Shown here piece by piece: positions 51,790-60,300 of a stretch of DNA of 64,000 nt. The position numbers and the translations under genes were made by a program. The DNA lies in contig NZ_CP034550.1 in NCBI RefSeq assembly GCF_009498035.1, positions 930,001-994,000 on the forward strand, written 5' to 3'. How positions within the stretch are numbered: the first letter of the stretch is position 1; each line of letters starts with the position of its first letter. The notes under the pieces are model-generated. The model worked only from the letters and a program-made list of their open reading frames with translations, ran no database searches and had not been told where the DNA came from. Source of the stretch: Saccharothrix syringae. Its GTDB lineage: Bacteria; Actinomycetota; Actinomycetes; Mycobacteriales; Pseudonocardiaceae.

Positions 51790-53397
51790 ATGTCCACCAC
51801 CAGACGTCGGGGGGCGGCGGTGCTCGCCCTGACCGGGCTGCTGGGCGCGGCGGCCCTGAACGGCGGAGTGCCTGCGGCCGCCGCGGCGGAGGAGTTACCC
51901 GTCTACGCCGTCCGCTCGGAGGGCCTGACCGAGGACCAGGCCGCCGCCCTGCGGAAGGCGTTCGACCTGCCGTCCGTCGAGCGCACCGCCGAGGGCGTCG
52001 TCGTCTTCACCGACGAGGAGCGCCACCTGCGGGTGCCCTCCGTCGACCGCGGCGCGGGCGCCCCGGACGAGAGCGGCCAGGCGACCACGCAGACCCAGCT
52101 CGACCTCGCCGCCCTCCGCGGGCTCGAGGCCGTTCCCGTCGAGGACGCCACCAAGCGCGTCACCGAGGCCCTGCGCGGGATCGGGCTGCTGCCCGCCGAG
52201 GCCACCGCGAGCGCGTCCCACTCCACCGTCGACGTCGTCGACGGCAACGGCGCCACCGTGATCAGCGCGCCGCTGGACACGACCGTGACGTTCGACTTCA
52301 CCCTGCGCGGCGTGCCGCTGGAGGGCCCGGGGTCGAAGATCCGGGTCTCCCTGGACGGCTCGGGCGCGGTCACCCACCTCACCTACGCCGCCCGCAGCGT
52401 GGTCCTCGACGGCCTCAAGCCGGTCGAGCACCTGGACCTGGGCTACCGGAAGTGCGCCGAGGTGCTGGGCGGCGCGCCGCTCGGCTCCGTCCGCTACGCC
52501 TACCCCTCGGGTCCGCTCGGCGCGGGCCAGACCCACCTGGAGCCGTTCTTCCGGTGCCAGGGCGTGGACCCGGGCGAGAGCGCCCCGGTGTTCTACCTGC
52601 CCGCCGCGGTGGGCTCCGCCGCGCCGGCGCCCGACCCGGTGCCGCCGCCGCGCCGGGCGGGCGCCGCCGGCGACGTCGGCGCCGACTGGACCACGCGGGT
52701 CGACGTCGGCAGCGAGGGCACCGGCACCTGCCAGGGCCTGTTCGGGGTGCCGGCCGACGTCAACGGCTTCAACACCCGGTTCACCTCGGCCGGCGTGCCG
52801 GTGCAGTTCAGCTGGACCGGCGCCAACGCGTGGGAGCAGGACTTCAAGGACCCGGCGTTCACCGGCGGGCAGGACCACGTCTACGCCGACGACGTCGACC
52901 TGACCTACTTCCACGGCAGCGGCGGCCCGTTCGGGCTGTCCTTCGCCCGGTGCAGCTCGGTCGACGACGCGGTGCTGCGCAACACCGAGGCCCGCTGGGG
53001 CAACCGGGACGCCGAGTGGATGAGCCTCTACGCGCCGAACCTGCTCCAGGGCACGGCGAGCGGCCAGGCGTGGTGGCAGCGGTGGGGCCGGGCGTTCCGC
53101 GGCCTGCACCAGATCAACGGCTTCGACACCGCCGTGGTGCAGAACAGCGCGTTCGGCGCCCGCTACGCCAACTACCTGCTGCGCTCGGCGCGCCCGTTCA
53201 CGAGGCCGCTGAAGGTGCGCGTGGCGTGGGCCCAGGCGTCGATCGACACCCAGCCGTCGTGGGTGCGGTGGGCGACCACGGGCCCGATCGGGAACAACTG
53301 GATCGCCAACTTCGACGACTACTTCTGGAACCGCGGCCCGGTCGGCCCGGACACCCTGCCGACGGTCGGCTACTGGCGGATCTCCGGCCCGAGCTGA
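51790..53397 (+). CDS. Secreted protein of unknown function
   Basis: 535 residues. Signal peptide: RRRG, then AVLALTGLLGAAALNGGVPAAAAA with a likely cut near residue 34. The mature protein has an N-terminal ~240-residue part (PepSY-like strands such as LEAVPVEDATKRVTEALRGI, then VTFDFTLRGVPLEGPGSKIRV). A proline-rich hinge follows near residue 285 (PAPDPVPPPRRAG), then a C-terminal domain rich in aromatic residues (AEWMSLYAPNLLQ, WWQRWGRAFRGLHQINGFDT). The C-terminal part recalls DUF6345-type proteins, a weak identification. No catalytic motif is clear. The ATG follows AGAAGGAGG. Confidence 0.75.
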   Translation: MSTTRRRGAAVLALTGLLGAAALNGGVPAAAAAEELPVYAVRSEGLTEDQAAALRKAFDLPSVERTAEGVVVFTDEERHLRVPSVDRGAGAPDESGQATTQTQLDLAALRGLEAVPVEDATKRVTEALRGIGLLPAEATASASHSTVDVVDGNGATVISAPLDTTVTFDFTLRGVPLEGPGSKIRVSLDGSGAVTHLTYAARSVVLDGLKPVEHLDLGYRKCAEVLGGAPLGSVRYAYPSGPLGAGQTHLEPFFRCQGVDPGESAPVFYLPAAVGSAAPAPDPVPPPRRAGAAGDVGADWTTRVDVGSEGTGTCQGLFGVPADVNGFNTRFTSAGVPVQFSWTGANAWEQDFKDPAFTGGQDHVYADDVDLTYFHGSGGPFGLSFARCSSVDDAVLRNTEARWGNRDAEWMSLYAPNLLQGTASGQAWWQRWGRAFRGLHQINGFDTAVVQNSAFGARYANYLLRSARPFTRPLKVRVAWAQASIDTQPSWVRWATTGPIGNNWIANFDDYFWNRGPVGPDTLPTVGYWRISGPS

Positions 53398-53415
53398 CGG
53401 GCGGCCCGGACCCGC

Positions 53416-53451
53416 GAGGCCCCTGCCGACCCCCGGGTCGGGAGGGGCCTC
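53416..53451. terminator. Strong hairpin between two convergent genes
   Basis: GAGGCCCCT (53416-53424) and AGGGGCCTC (53443-53451) pair perfectly. Inside the loop GACCC and GGGTC can extend the stem. It lies 18 bp after the secreted-protein stop and just before the stop of the convergent ribbon-helix-helix-like gene. Confidence 0.7.
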
Positions 53452-53457
53452 CCCGCG

Positions 53458-53808
53458 TCAGGGGCCCTGGCGCCGCGGCGGCCGCCCCGGTGGCATCCGG
53501 ATCACCGGCCGGAACGCCTCGCCGCCGTTGTAGCGCTCCTCCAGCTCCGCCACGTACGCCGCCACGGCCGGGTTGACGATGTCCGCCAGGCTGCGCACGC
53601 CGGCCGACGCCTCGTACGCCGCCAGGTACGTCGCCGCCGCCCGCGCGCGCTCCAGGACCTCCCGGTCGAAGTTGACCGTCCGCTGCACCCGCCGCCCCGA
53701 CGACCGCTCCGGGCCGGTAGCCTGATCAACGCCCGAAACGGTCACCGCGACGGTGATCTCGTTCACTCCGGCGGCTGGTTCGGGTGCGGCTTCCGGCGGC
53801 GTGGCCAT
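53458..53808 (-). CDS. Ribbon-helix-helix-like small protein
   Basis: 116 residues. A disordered N-terminus is followed by VQRTVNFDREVLERARAAATYL, which reads as a beta strand and first helix of a ribbon-helix-helix domain, then LADIVNPAVAAYVAELEERYN as the second helix. The basic proline-rich tail (MPPGRPPRRQGP) is typical of such proteins in actinobacteria. It could repress the divergent secretion-like operon or resemble a partition (ParB/Omega-like) protein. Not firmly assigned. Confidence 0.6.
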   Translation of the reverse strand: MATPPEAAPEPAAGVNEITVAVTVSGVDQATGPERSSGRRVQRTVNFDREVLERARAAATYLAAYEASAGVRSLADIVNPAVAAYVAELEERYNGGEAFRPVIRMPPGRPPRRQGP

Positions 53809-54192
53809 CTACGAGCCTCCTCGGCGTCGTCACTCCATTGGGCGCGGTCCGTTCGGATCGGGCATTACGCCGAACGGGGCACATTGAGTTGGTGGGCGGA
53901 TGGAGGGCTCGCGGTCTTGCGCACTGAGCGTGAGCAGGAACTTCGCAATCGGGTGAACTATCCCGGCAATCGGGAGAATCCGGGGCCGTGCGTTCTCCAC
54001 CGGCTTCCCCCGACCCATCATGGCTGTGGTCAGATTAGACGTAATCGACTCACAGGGGAATGGTTGTTGATCTACCCACCGCCGGCCGGCCGATACACCT
54101 CGTGACGAAGACGTGTTCTACTCGATAGCGCACCACCGGACGGACACCCCTCGGTCCGCCCGGCGAAGTCCTGCGTACTCAGGAGTACTGCA
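53809..54192. other. Divergent control region of the secretion-like operon
   Basis: 384 bp with lower GC than its surroundings and no supported gene. GCAATCGGG occurs at 53945-53953 and again at 53966-53974, 21 bp apart (two helical turns), which suits a dimeric regulator such as the adjacent ribbon-helix-helix-like protein. AGGAG near 54180 is the ribosome site of the next gene. Confidence 0.5.
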
Positions 54193-54468
54193 ATGACCGC
54201 CATGACCCTGGTAACACTCGCCCAGCAACAGCCCGGCCTGGGCACAGGCGGGGTGCGCCAGTGGATCCTCGACAACCTGCTCCCGCTGCTCCTGCTCACG
54301 GTGGCCGTGCTGCTGCTGTGGCTGGGCGGCGGCAAGGGCGACAACGCCGGGGTCATGCGCCGCCTGGGCGGGGTGATCATCGCGCTGGCGATCGTCGGGC
54401 TGGCCGTGACCACGGACGCCGGCGCGCAGATCGGCCAGTGGCTCGCCGGCCTGTTCACTAGCGGGTGA
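54193..54468 (+). CDS. Small membrane protein, pilin/VirB2-like position
   Basis: 91 residues. Two hydrophobic helices (WILDNLLPLLLLTVAVLLLW at ~24-43, and GGVIIALAIVGLAVTTDAG at ~58-76) are separated by a short glycine/lysine loop. The size, two-helix layout and first place in the operon resemble VirB2-like pilin subunits of type IV secretion systems, though no sequence match is claimed. ATG with AGGAG upstream. The next gene's TTG follows 3 bp after its stop. Confidence 0.6.
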   Translation: MTAMTLVTLAQQQPGLGTGGVRQWILDNLLPLLLLTVAVLLLWLGGGKGDNAGVMRRLGGVIIALAIVGLAVTTDAGAQIGQWLAGLFTSG

Positions 54469-54471
54469 CTC

Positions 54472-54945
54472 TTGCGGGTACGCACTGACGACGAGGTCTA
54501 CCGGGTCGACGCCGTCTGGCTCGGGCCGCCCAGGGCAACGTTCCCGTGGCGTGCGCGCTACGTCGCGTGGGGCGTCGGCATCGTGGTGTTCCTCCTGGTC
54601 ACCGCCGTGCAGCGGCAGCTCGGCTTCGGGTTCGACTTCTTCAACACCGGGTGGGGCTTCGTGATCACGGTCGCCCTGACCCGCTTCATCTGCGCGCGGA
54701 TCAGCCACGAGCGCCCCCTGTCGTCGGTGATGACGATGTGGGTGCGCGAGCTGACCGCGCCGCGCGAGACGACCGCGGGACGCGGTGGCGCCGCGAGCGC
54801 CGCCCGCATCCGGGTCGCCCCGCACCGCCCCCGCAAGCGCGTCAAGCGGAACCGCGCGGACCGCGTCCACGCGCCCGCCAGGTCCCAGCAGCGCACGCCA
54901 GACCGCCGTAAGAAGGAGGTGCGCGGTGTTCGGACGCCGGCGTGA
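54472..54945 (+). CDS. VirB3-like small membrane protein
   Basis: 157 residues starting at TTG; an in-frame stop lies just upstream and no ATG/GTG precedes the first membrane helix, so TTG is forced. Two hydrophobic helices (AWGVGIVVFLLVTAVQ, ~35-50; FFNTGWGFVITVALTRFI, ~58-75) sit in an N-terminal half that resembles the VirB3/PrgI arrangement. The C-terminal half is strongly basic (HRPRKRVKRNRADRVHAP). It overlaps the VirB4-like gene by 20 bp. By position it should be an inner-membrane component that contacts the ATPase. Confidence 0.6.
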   Translation: MRVRTDDEVYRVDAVWLGPPRATFPWRARYVAWGVGIVVFLLVTAVQRQLGFGFDFFNTGWGFVITVALTRFICARISHERPLSSVMTMWVRELTAPRETTAGRGGAASAARIRVAPHRPRKRVKRNRADRVHAPARSQQRTPDRRKKEVRGVRTPA

Positions 54946-57790
54946 CCGCAACCGACGCTCCGCTGCGCACATCGCCCAGCACGCAGCCGCCGCGCGCGAC
55001 GACCGCAAGGTCTACAGCAAGCGCGGCCGCCGCCTGCCCGGCGAGCAGGCCGTGCCCAGCTACACGCCGTCGATCGCCGCCCGCAGCATCGACGGCCACC
55101 TGCTGCGCACCGGCCAGGAGGTCTACGCCTGGTACCGGCTCGCGCCGCAGCGCTGGTCGTTCCGCTCGGACTCGCAGCGGCAGGACCTGATCGCCGCGAT
55201 CGCGGGCCAGTACGCCGAGCTGCAGGGCCGGTGGATGCACCTGCGCGTGACGACCCGCCCCTACCCGATCAGGATGTGGGCCGAGGCGCACGTGCACAAC
55301 GCAGTTCGGCGGTTGCCGGACACGCCGGGCACGCTGAGCTTCGACGACTACATGGTCGGGGAGCAGCAGCAGTTGATGGGCCGGTCGATGGCGGAGAAGG
55401 AGGTCTACCTCGGCGTCCAGGTGCAGACCCGCAACATGATGGACCGCGCGGTCGAGCGCGCCGCCCCCGTGCTGCGCAAGGTCTTCCCGGACGCAGTGGA
55501 CGCCGAGCTGGTGGCCATCGAGTCCGAGATCGACCACCTGGACCAGGTGATCGGCTCCGCCGGCCTGGAGGGCCGCCCGGCCACGGCCGAGGAGATGTCC
55601 TGGCTGATGCACCGGTCGTGCTCGCTGGGCCTGCCCGCGCCGCGCAACCTGCCCGCCGTGCCCGGCGCGCCGTGGGAGCCCGAGGACCTGGCGTCGTTCA
55701 CCGACGCGGCCGACTTCCACCAGGAGCCGTACTCGCCGACGGTGGTCGTGCGCGGCCGCACGGGCTCGAACGCGGGCATCAAGCGGCACGTCGCGGTGCT
55801 CACCGTCGGCCTGATGCACGGCCTGCAGATCCCCGAGGTCGACGACCCGTGGGTGCAGCGGTCGGACCGCCTGCCGGCCGCCGTGGAGTGGTCGGCGCGC
55901 ATCTACGTCCGCCGCCCGGAGGAGGTCTCCGGCGAGCTGCAGCGGCAGATGAGCAAGGTGCGCTCGCAGGTCCGCCACTACACCGACGAGCACGAGCTGG
56001 AGCCGCCGCAGTCGCTGGCCCGCCAGGCGTCCCGGGTGCTGGAGATCGACGACGAGATGACGTCGGGCTTCACCGCGCTGGGCACCCGGGTCCGGTCCTG
56101 GTGGCGGCTCGCGGTGTCCGGGCCGACCGAGCGCGAGGCGCTGCGCCTGGCCCAGGCGCTGCTCGACCTCTACAAGCCGAAGGTCGCCATCGAGCACCCC
56201 GAGGCGCAGTACGCCATCGCCCGCGAGTTCATCCCGGGCGAGCCGCTGTCGTCCTCGGCGTACCTGCGCCGCGGCTCGGTGCTGTGGGCGGCCTCGTCGG
56301 TGCCCACGGCCACCGCCGAGGTGGGCGACCGCCGGGGCATCCTGCTCGGCGAGACCGTCACCGCGACCCGCCGCCCGGTGGCGTGGGACCCGTGGATGGC
56401 GCAGGAGCTGCGCGACGCCTCGGGCCTGACCGCGATGGTCGCGGGCCTCGGCGCGGGCAAGTCGTTCCTCGGCGGCGGCATCGTCTACAAGACGCTGCGC
56501 GCCGGGGCGCACTGGACGCTGCTGGACCCGTCGGGCCCGCTGGCCGCCCTGTGCGACCTGCCGGAGCTGCGCCCGTACGCCCGGCCGATCAACCTGCTCA
56601 ACGCCCAGCCGGGCATCCTCAACCCGTACCGGGTGGTGGCCGAGCCGCAGCTGGAGCACTTCCTCGACGAGGACGACCCGGAGCGGGCGTGGCGGCGCGA
56701 GCGCGCGCTGGCCGCGGCCACCCGCCGCCGCCTGGTGCTCGACGTGCTGACCGGCCTGCTGCCGTTCGAGGTGGCCAGGCTGCCGCAGACCCGGATCGTG
56801 CTGCTGCGGGCGGTCCGCACGGTCGGCGGCCGGCCCGACGCGCACCCCGGCCAGGTCTTCGAGGCGCTGCGCCGCGACGCCAGCGAGCACCACGAGCACG
56901 CCGTCGTCGTCGCCGACTTCCTCGACGAGATGCGGGAGCGCATGTCGCTGCTCATCCCCGAGCAGGACGCGGACCCCTACGACGAGCAGCGCGACGACCG
57001 GCTGACCGTGCTGACCATGGCCGGGCTGAACCTGCCCAAGGACGGCGTGGGCCGCGAGCACTGGACGGACGCGGAGGCGCTCGGCGTGGAGATGCTGAAC
57101 CTCGCCGCGTGGCTGACCCAGCGGTCGATCTACGAGCGGCCCAAGGACCTGCGCAAGGGCGTCTGGATCGACGAGGCGTTCTTCCTGTCCGAGGTGCCCA
57201 CCGGCCGCGTGCTGATGAACCGCTTCGCCCGCGACTCCCGCAAGTGGAACGTGCGCGTGCTGCTGTCGTCGCAGATCCCGGCGGACTTCCTGCGGATCCA
57301 GGGCTTCGTGGCCCTGCTCGACTCGGTCTTCGTGGGCCGACTGGACGACGACCAGGCCCAGGCCGACGCCCTGCGCCTGCTCAAGGTGCCGGTCGGCGCG
57401 GGTTACGAGCAGGTCGTCGCCTCGCTGGGCCGCCGCCCCGGCGGCGTGCGCAACAACACCGAGCGCGACCGCGCGCCGCGGCAGTTCATCTTCGCCGACG
57501 GCGCCGGCGGCGTGGAGCGGATCCGGATCGACTTCTCCGGGCCGCACCTGGAGCACCTGCGCAACGCCCTGGACACCACGCCGGACGCCATGCGCGAGGG
57601 CGCGGAGGCGCCGCCGGAGCTGGAGGCGGCCCCGGCGCAGGACCCGTTCGCCCACGACGAGCGGCACACCGACGACTACGACGACGACGAGCTGGCCGCC
57701 GACCTGGAGGTCGGCCTCGTGGACGACCTGGTCGAGTCGGCACCGGGCGAGGGGGGAAACCGCCGCCCGGGCCGGGAAGGCGTCGCATGA
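54926..57790 (+). CDS. VirB4/TraC-like conjugation ATPase
   Basis: 954 residues. Walker A GLGAGKSFLGGG sits near residue 512; Walker B is GVWIDEAFFLSE (~745); ARDSRKWNVRVLLSSQIPADF resembles the arginine-finger and Q motifs of VirB4/TraC ATPases. The N-terminal ~450 residues carry an RHAD-like substrate region with EVYAWYRLAPQRWSFRSD. The C-terminal tail is acidic (DDYDDDELAADLEVG). Such ATPases power type IV secretion. GTG start at 54926 with AAGGAGGT at the right spacing. ATGA overlap with the next gene. Confidence 0.85.
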   Translation: MFGRRRDRNRRSAAHIAQHAAAARDDRKVYSKRGRRLPGEQAVPSYTPSIAARSIDGHLLRTGQEVYAWYRLAPQRWSFRSDSQRQDLIAAIAGQYAELQGRWMHLRVTTRPYPIRMWAEAHVHNAVRRLPDTPGTLSFDDYMVGEQQQLMGRSMAEKEVYLGVQVQTRNMMDRAVERAAPVLRKVFPDAVDAELVAIESEIDHLDQVIGSAGLEGRPATAEEMSWLMHRSCSLGLPAPRNLPAVPGAPWEPEDLASFTDAADFHQEPYSPTVVVRGRTGSNAGIKRHVAVLTVGLMHGLQIPEVDDPWVQRSDRLPAAVEWSARIYVRRPEEVSGELQRQMSKVRSQVRHYTDEHELEPPQSLARQASRVLEIDDEMTSGFTALGTRVRSWWRLAVSGPTEREALRLAQALLDLYKPKVAIEHPEAQYAIAREFIPGEPLSSSAYLRRGSVLWAASSVPTATAEVGDRRGILLGETVTATRRPVAWDPWMAQELRDASGLTAMVAGLGAGKSFLGGGIVYKTLRAGAHWTLLDPSGPLAALCDLPELRPYARPINLLNAQPGILNPYRVVAEPQLEHFLDEDDPERAWRRERALAAATRRRLVLDVLTGLLPFEVARLPQTRIVLLRAVRTVGGRPDAHPGQVFEALRRDASEHHEHAVVVADFLDEMRERMSLLIPEQDADPYDEQRDDRLTVLTMAGLNLPKDGVGREHWTDAEALGVEMLNLAAWLTQRSIYERPKDLRKGVWIDEAFFLSEVPTGRVLMNRFARDSRKWNVRVLLSSQIPADFLRIQGFVALLDSVFVGRLDDDQAQADALRLLKVPVGAGYEQVVASLGRRPGGVRNNTERDRAPRQFIFADGAGGVERIRIDFSGPHLEHLRNALDTTPDAMREGAEAPPELEAAPAQDPFAHDERHTDDYDDDELAADLEVGLVDDLVESAPGEGGNRRPGREGVA

Positions 57791-59688
57791 GCACGCTGCT
57801 GGTGGTGGCACTGGTCGCCGCCGCGCTCTACGCGCGGCGGCGCTTCAGACGCGCCGGGGACGACGACACCCCGGTGCGCGGCCGCGCCGGCCGGTGGCGC
57901 GCCATGGCCGTGGTGGCGGCCCTGGTCGGGCTCCAGGTCGTCATCGGCGCCGCGCCGGCGCAGGCCGCCCCGTGCGGTGAGGCGCCGAACCCGGAGCGCC
58001 CGGGTTCCGGCATGGTCGGCGCGATCGACCCGCCCATCGGCAACGGCCTGCCCGAGACCCCGTACCTCAACTACGGGTACGCGGGCATGGTGTGGCACAC
58101 CTACCAGGAGAAGTGCCTGGTGCCCAACGCCACCCCGGTGCTGGACACCTGGATGGGCAACGAGCTGTTCAACGTCGGCAAGAACATCGTGGGCGCGACG
58201 AACGCCCTGCACTACACGGTGGTCGGCCAGGGCCTGCTCCAGCCGCTGGACCAGGCGGTGAAGGACGGCGTCCAGAAGGTCTACGACAACGTCTACCTGC
58301 GCTGGTTCGGCCTGGTCGCGCTGATCCTGGCGGTACTGATGTTCCGCCAGATCTGGCAGGGCGACCTGGCCTCGATCAGCAAGCGGGGCCTGTGGGCGCT
58401 GGCCGCGATGTGGCTGGCGACCTCGACGCTCGCGCTGCCCCAGTTCTACGACCTGCTCGACAGCACCCTGGTCACCAAGACCTCGGAGATCCAGGCCGGC
58501 TTCATCGACGTGCAGGACGACCAGGACACCCTCGACGTGCTGCCCTCGCAGCTGCACAACACCGTCGTCTACCAGAGCTGGCTGCGCGGCGAGTTCGGCT
58601 CGCCGGAGGCGCCGCAGGCGGGCGAGTTCGGCCCCAAGCTGCTCAACGCCCAGGCGTGGACGGTGCAGGAGCTGACCGACAGCAAGGACGGCGACCAGGC
58701 CGCGCTGGAGGCGAAGAAGGCCGAGTACAAGAACATCTACAGCCAGCTCGGCCCCACCAAGGGCTACTTCAGCGGCGACGACGGCGGCCGCACCGGCGCC
58801 GGGTTCCTGTCGCTGCTGCAGGCGGTCGCGTTCTCGCTGTTCCAGCTCTTCGCCAAGGCCGCCGTGCTGCTCGCGCAGCTGCTGCTGCGGGTCTTCACGC
58901 TGGCCGGCCCGCTCATCGGCCTGGTGGCGCTGGTCCACCACGAGCTGCTGCGCAAGGTCGCCCGCGCGGCCGCCGTCACGGTGTTCAACGTGCTGGTGCT
59001 GGCGGTGCTGGCGGGCACGCACGCGCTGCTGCTCCAGGCCATCTTCAACGCCACCGGGCTGTCGCTGCTCACCCGGACGCTGCTGGGCCTGATGCTCACG
59101 CTGGTGTGCTTCATGGTCGGCAAGCCGCTGCGCCGGATGTGGCAGATGGTCGAGATGTCCGTCGGCTCGGCGAGCAACGCCCTGCCGATGCGCGGCGGCA
59201 TCCTGTCCAGGCTGCGCAAGAAGCAGGAGGGCCCGACGCCGCAGGAGGAGTTCTGGGACACCGTGCGCGACACGGACCCGGACGGCCCCGAGGTGCCCCA
59301 GCGGGACCGGCGGCGGGTGCGGCCCGAGGCGGCCAACCCGGTCGTCGCCACCGCGCAGCGCCTCGACCGCGCCGGCAACAGCGTCCCCGAGCTGGCACCG
59401 GCGTCCGCCGGCGGTGGGCTCGCCGCGCTCCCGGCCGGCGGGCACGGCGGGCCCGCGGCGCTGCCCGCCGGCCGCTCGCGCGTGGTCGACACGCCGCCCG
59501 TGGCCGACCGGAGCTGGGACCGCCAGGACGACGCGGTGCTGGTGCCCTCGCGGGTGGTCGGGCAGTCGCGCCCGGTGGACAACCCGGCCGTGCCGGGCCC
59601 GCGCCGGGCCGAGACGGAGGTCGTGGCGGGACGGCAGGTCCACGTGATCTACCGGCCGTCGCGCGGGCTGGAAGTCAGGGACAGCTGA
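57787..59688 (+). CDS. Polytopic VirB6/TrbL-like membrane protein
   Basis: 633 residues. A first helix (LLVVALVAAALYA), a second (MAVVAALVGLQVVIGAAPAQA), a ~110-residue extracytoplasmic part, then about six more membrane helices from ~165 to ~475. These include FGLVALILAVLMF, LLQAVAFSLFQLFAKAAVLL and LLGLMLTLVCFM. The C-terminal ~170 residues are hydrophilic and disordered (alanine/glycine/proline-rich). This plan matches VirB6-type channel components. Coupled to the VirB4-like gene (ATGA). Confidence 0.75.
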   Translation: MSTLLVVALVAAALYARRRFRRAGDDDTPVRGRAGRWRAMAVVAALVGLQVVIGAAPAQAAPCGEAPNPERPGSGMVGAIDPPIGNGLPETPYLNYGYAGMVWHTYQEKCLVPNATPVLDTWMGNELFNVGKNIVGATNALHYTVVGQGLLQPLDQAVKDGVQKVYDNVYLRWFGLVALILAVLMFRQIWQGDLASISKRGLWALAAMWLATSTLALPQFYDLLDSTLVTKTSEIQAGFIDVQDDQDTLDVLPSQLHNTVVYQSWLRGEFGSPEAPQAGEFGPKLLNAQAWTVQELTDSKDGDQAALEAKKAEYKNIYSQLGPTKGYFSGDDGGRTGAGFLSLLQAVAFSLFQLFAKAAVLLAQLLLRVFTLAGPLIGLVALVHHELLRKVARAAAVTVFNVLVLAVLAGTHALLLQAIFNATGLSLLTRTLLGLMLTLVCFMVGKPLRRMWQMVEMSVGSASNALPMRGGILSRLRKKQEGPTPQEEFWDTVRDTDPDGPEVPQRDRRRVRPEAANPVVATAQRLDRAGNSVPELAPASAGGGLAALPAGGHGGPAALPAGRSRVVDTPPVADRSWDRQDDAVLVPSRVVGQSRPVDNPAVPGPRRAETEVVAGRQVHVIYRPSRGLEVRDS

Positions 59689-60299
59689 TGCCGATCAGGA
59701 CCAACCGCGGCCGCGCCGCGGTCTACCGACGCCTGTGGGGCTGGCCGCTGAGGTCGCCCCGCCACCTGGGTGCCGCGATCGTCGGCTTCGCCGCGGCCGT
59801 CATCGCGATCAGCGTCCTGCTCGACAACGCGGTCGGCGCCCGCGGCGGCGGCGCCGGGCCCGCGACCACCACCGCGTCCACCACGGTCGCCTCCGGCCCC
59901 GGCAACCAGGTCGGCGTGCTGCCCACGGTCACCTCGACCCCGCTGCCGACCAAGGCGCCCAGCCCCACGCCGGCGGGCACCTCGGCCCCGGTGGACCCGA
60001 ACGCCCTGCTGGTCGCGGACATGTGGGTCGACGCCTTCGGCGACTTCGAACCCGGCCGCACCACCAAGGAGAAGTGGCTGGAGGAGCTGAGGCCCTACAC
60101 CTCCAACGAGCTGTTCCCCCGGTTGGAGTCCATCGACCCCGTGAACGTACCGGTGGTGATCGACCAGCCGGTCAAGGCGGTCAGGTCGTTCACCGATTCG
60201 GTGGAGTTCGAGGCACCGCTGGAGGACGGCAAGCTCGTGGTGACCGTGGCGAAGCTCCCCGAGGGCTGGCGCGTGCACGAGTACGACAAGGTGGGCTGA
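59688..60299 (+). CDS. VirB8/TcpC-like membrane-anchored protein
   Basis: 203 residues. A basic cytoplasmic start (RTNRGRAAVYRRLWGWP) and one helix (~26-45, LGAAIVGFAAAVIAISVLL) precede a threonine/proline linker and a C-terminal domain. The latter (DMWVDAFGDFEPGRTTKEKW, SVEFEAPLEDGKLVVTVAK) suits the TcpC/VirB8 NTF2-like fold of Gram-positive conjugation systems. Start ATG overlaps the upstream stop by one base. Second-best reading: a generic membrane-anchored lipoprotein-like factor. Confidence 0.65.
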   Translation: MPIRTNRGRAAVYRRLWGWPLRSPRHLGAAIVGFAAAVIAISVLLDNAVGARGGGAGPATTTASTTVASGPGNQVGVLPTVTSTPLPTKAPSPTPAGTSAPVDPNALLVADMWVDAFGDFEPGRTTKEKWLEELRPYTSNELFPRLESIDPVNVPVVIDQPVKAVRSFTDSVEFEAPLEDGKLVVTVAKLPEGWRVHEYDKVG

Positions 60300-60300
60300 C

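Noticed and set aside
53884..54105. 73-codon open frame in the divergent control region
   Set aside because: No ribosome site, codon use unlike neighbours, and it covers the direct repeats that look like operator sites.
54842..57811. 989-codon open frame antisense to the VirB4-like gene
   Set aside because: GC-bias shadow. The plus-strand product has recognisable ATPase motifs and a ribosome site; this one has neither.
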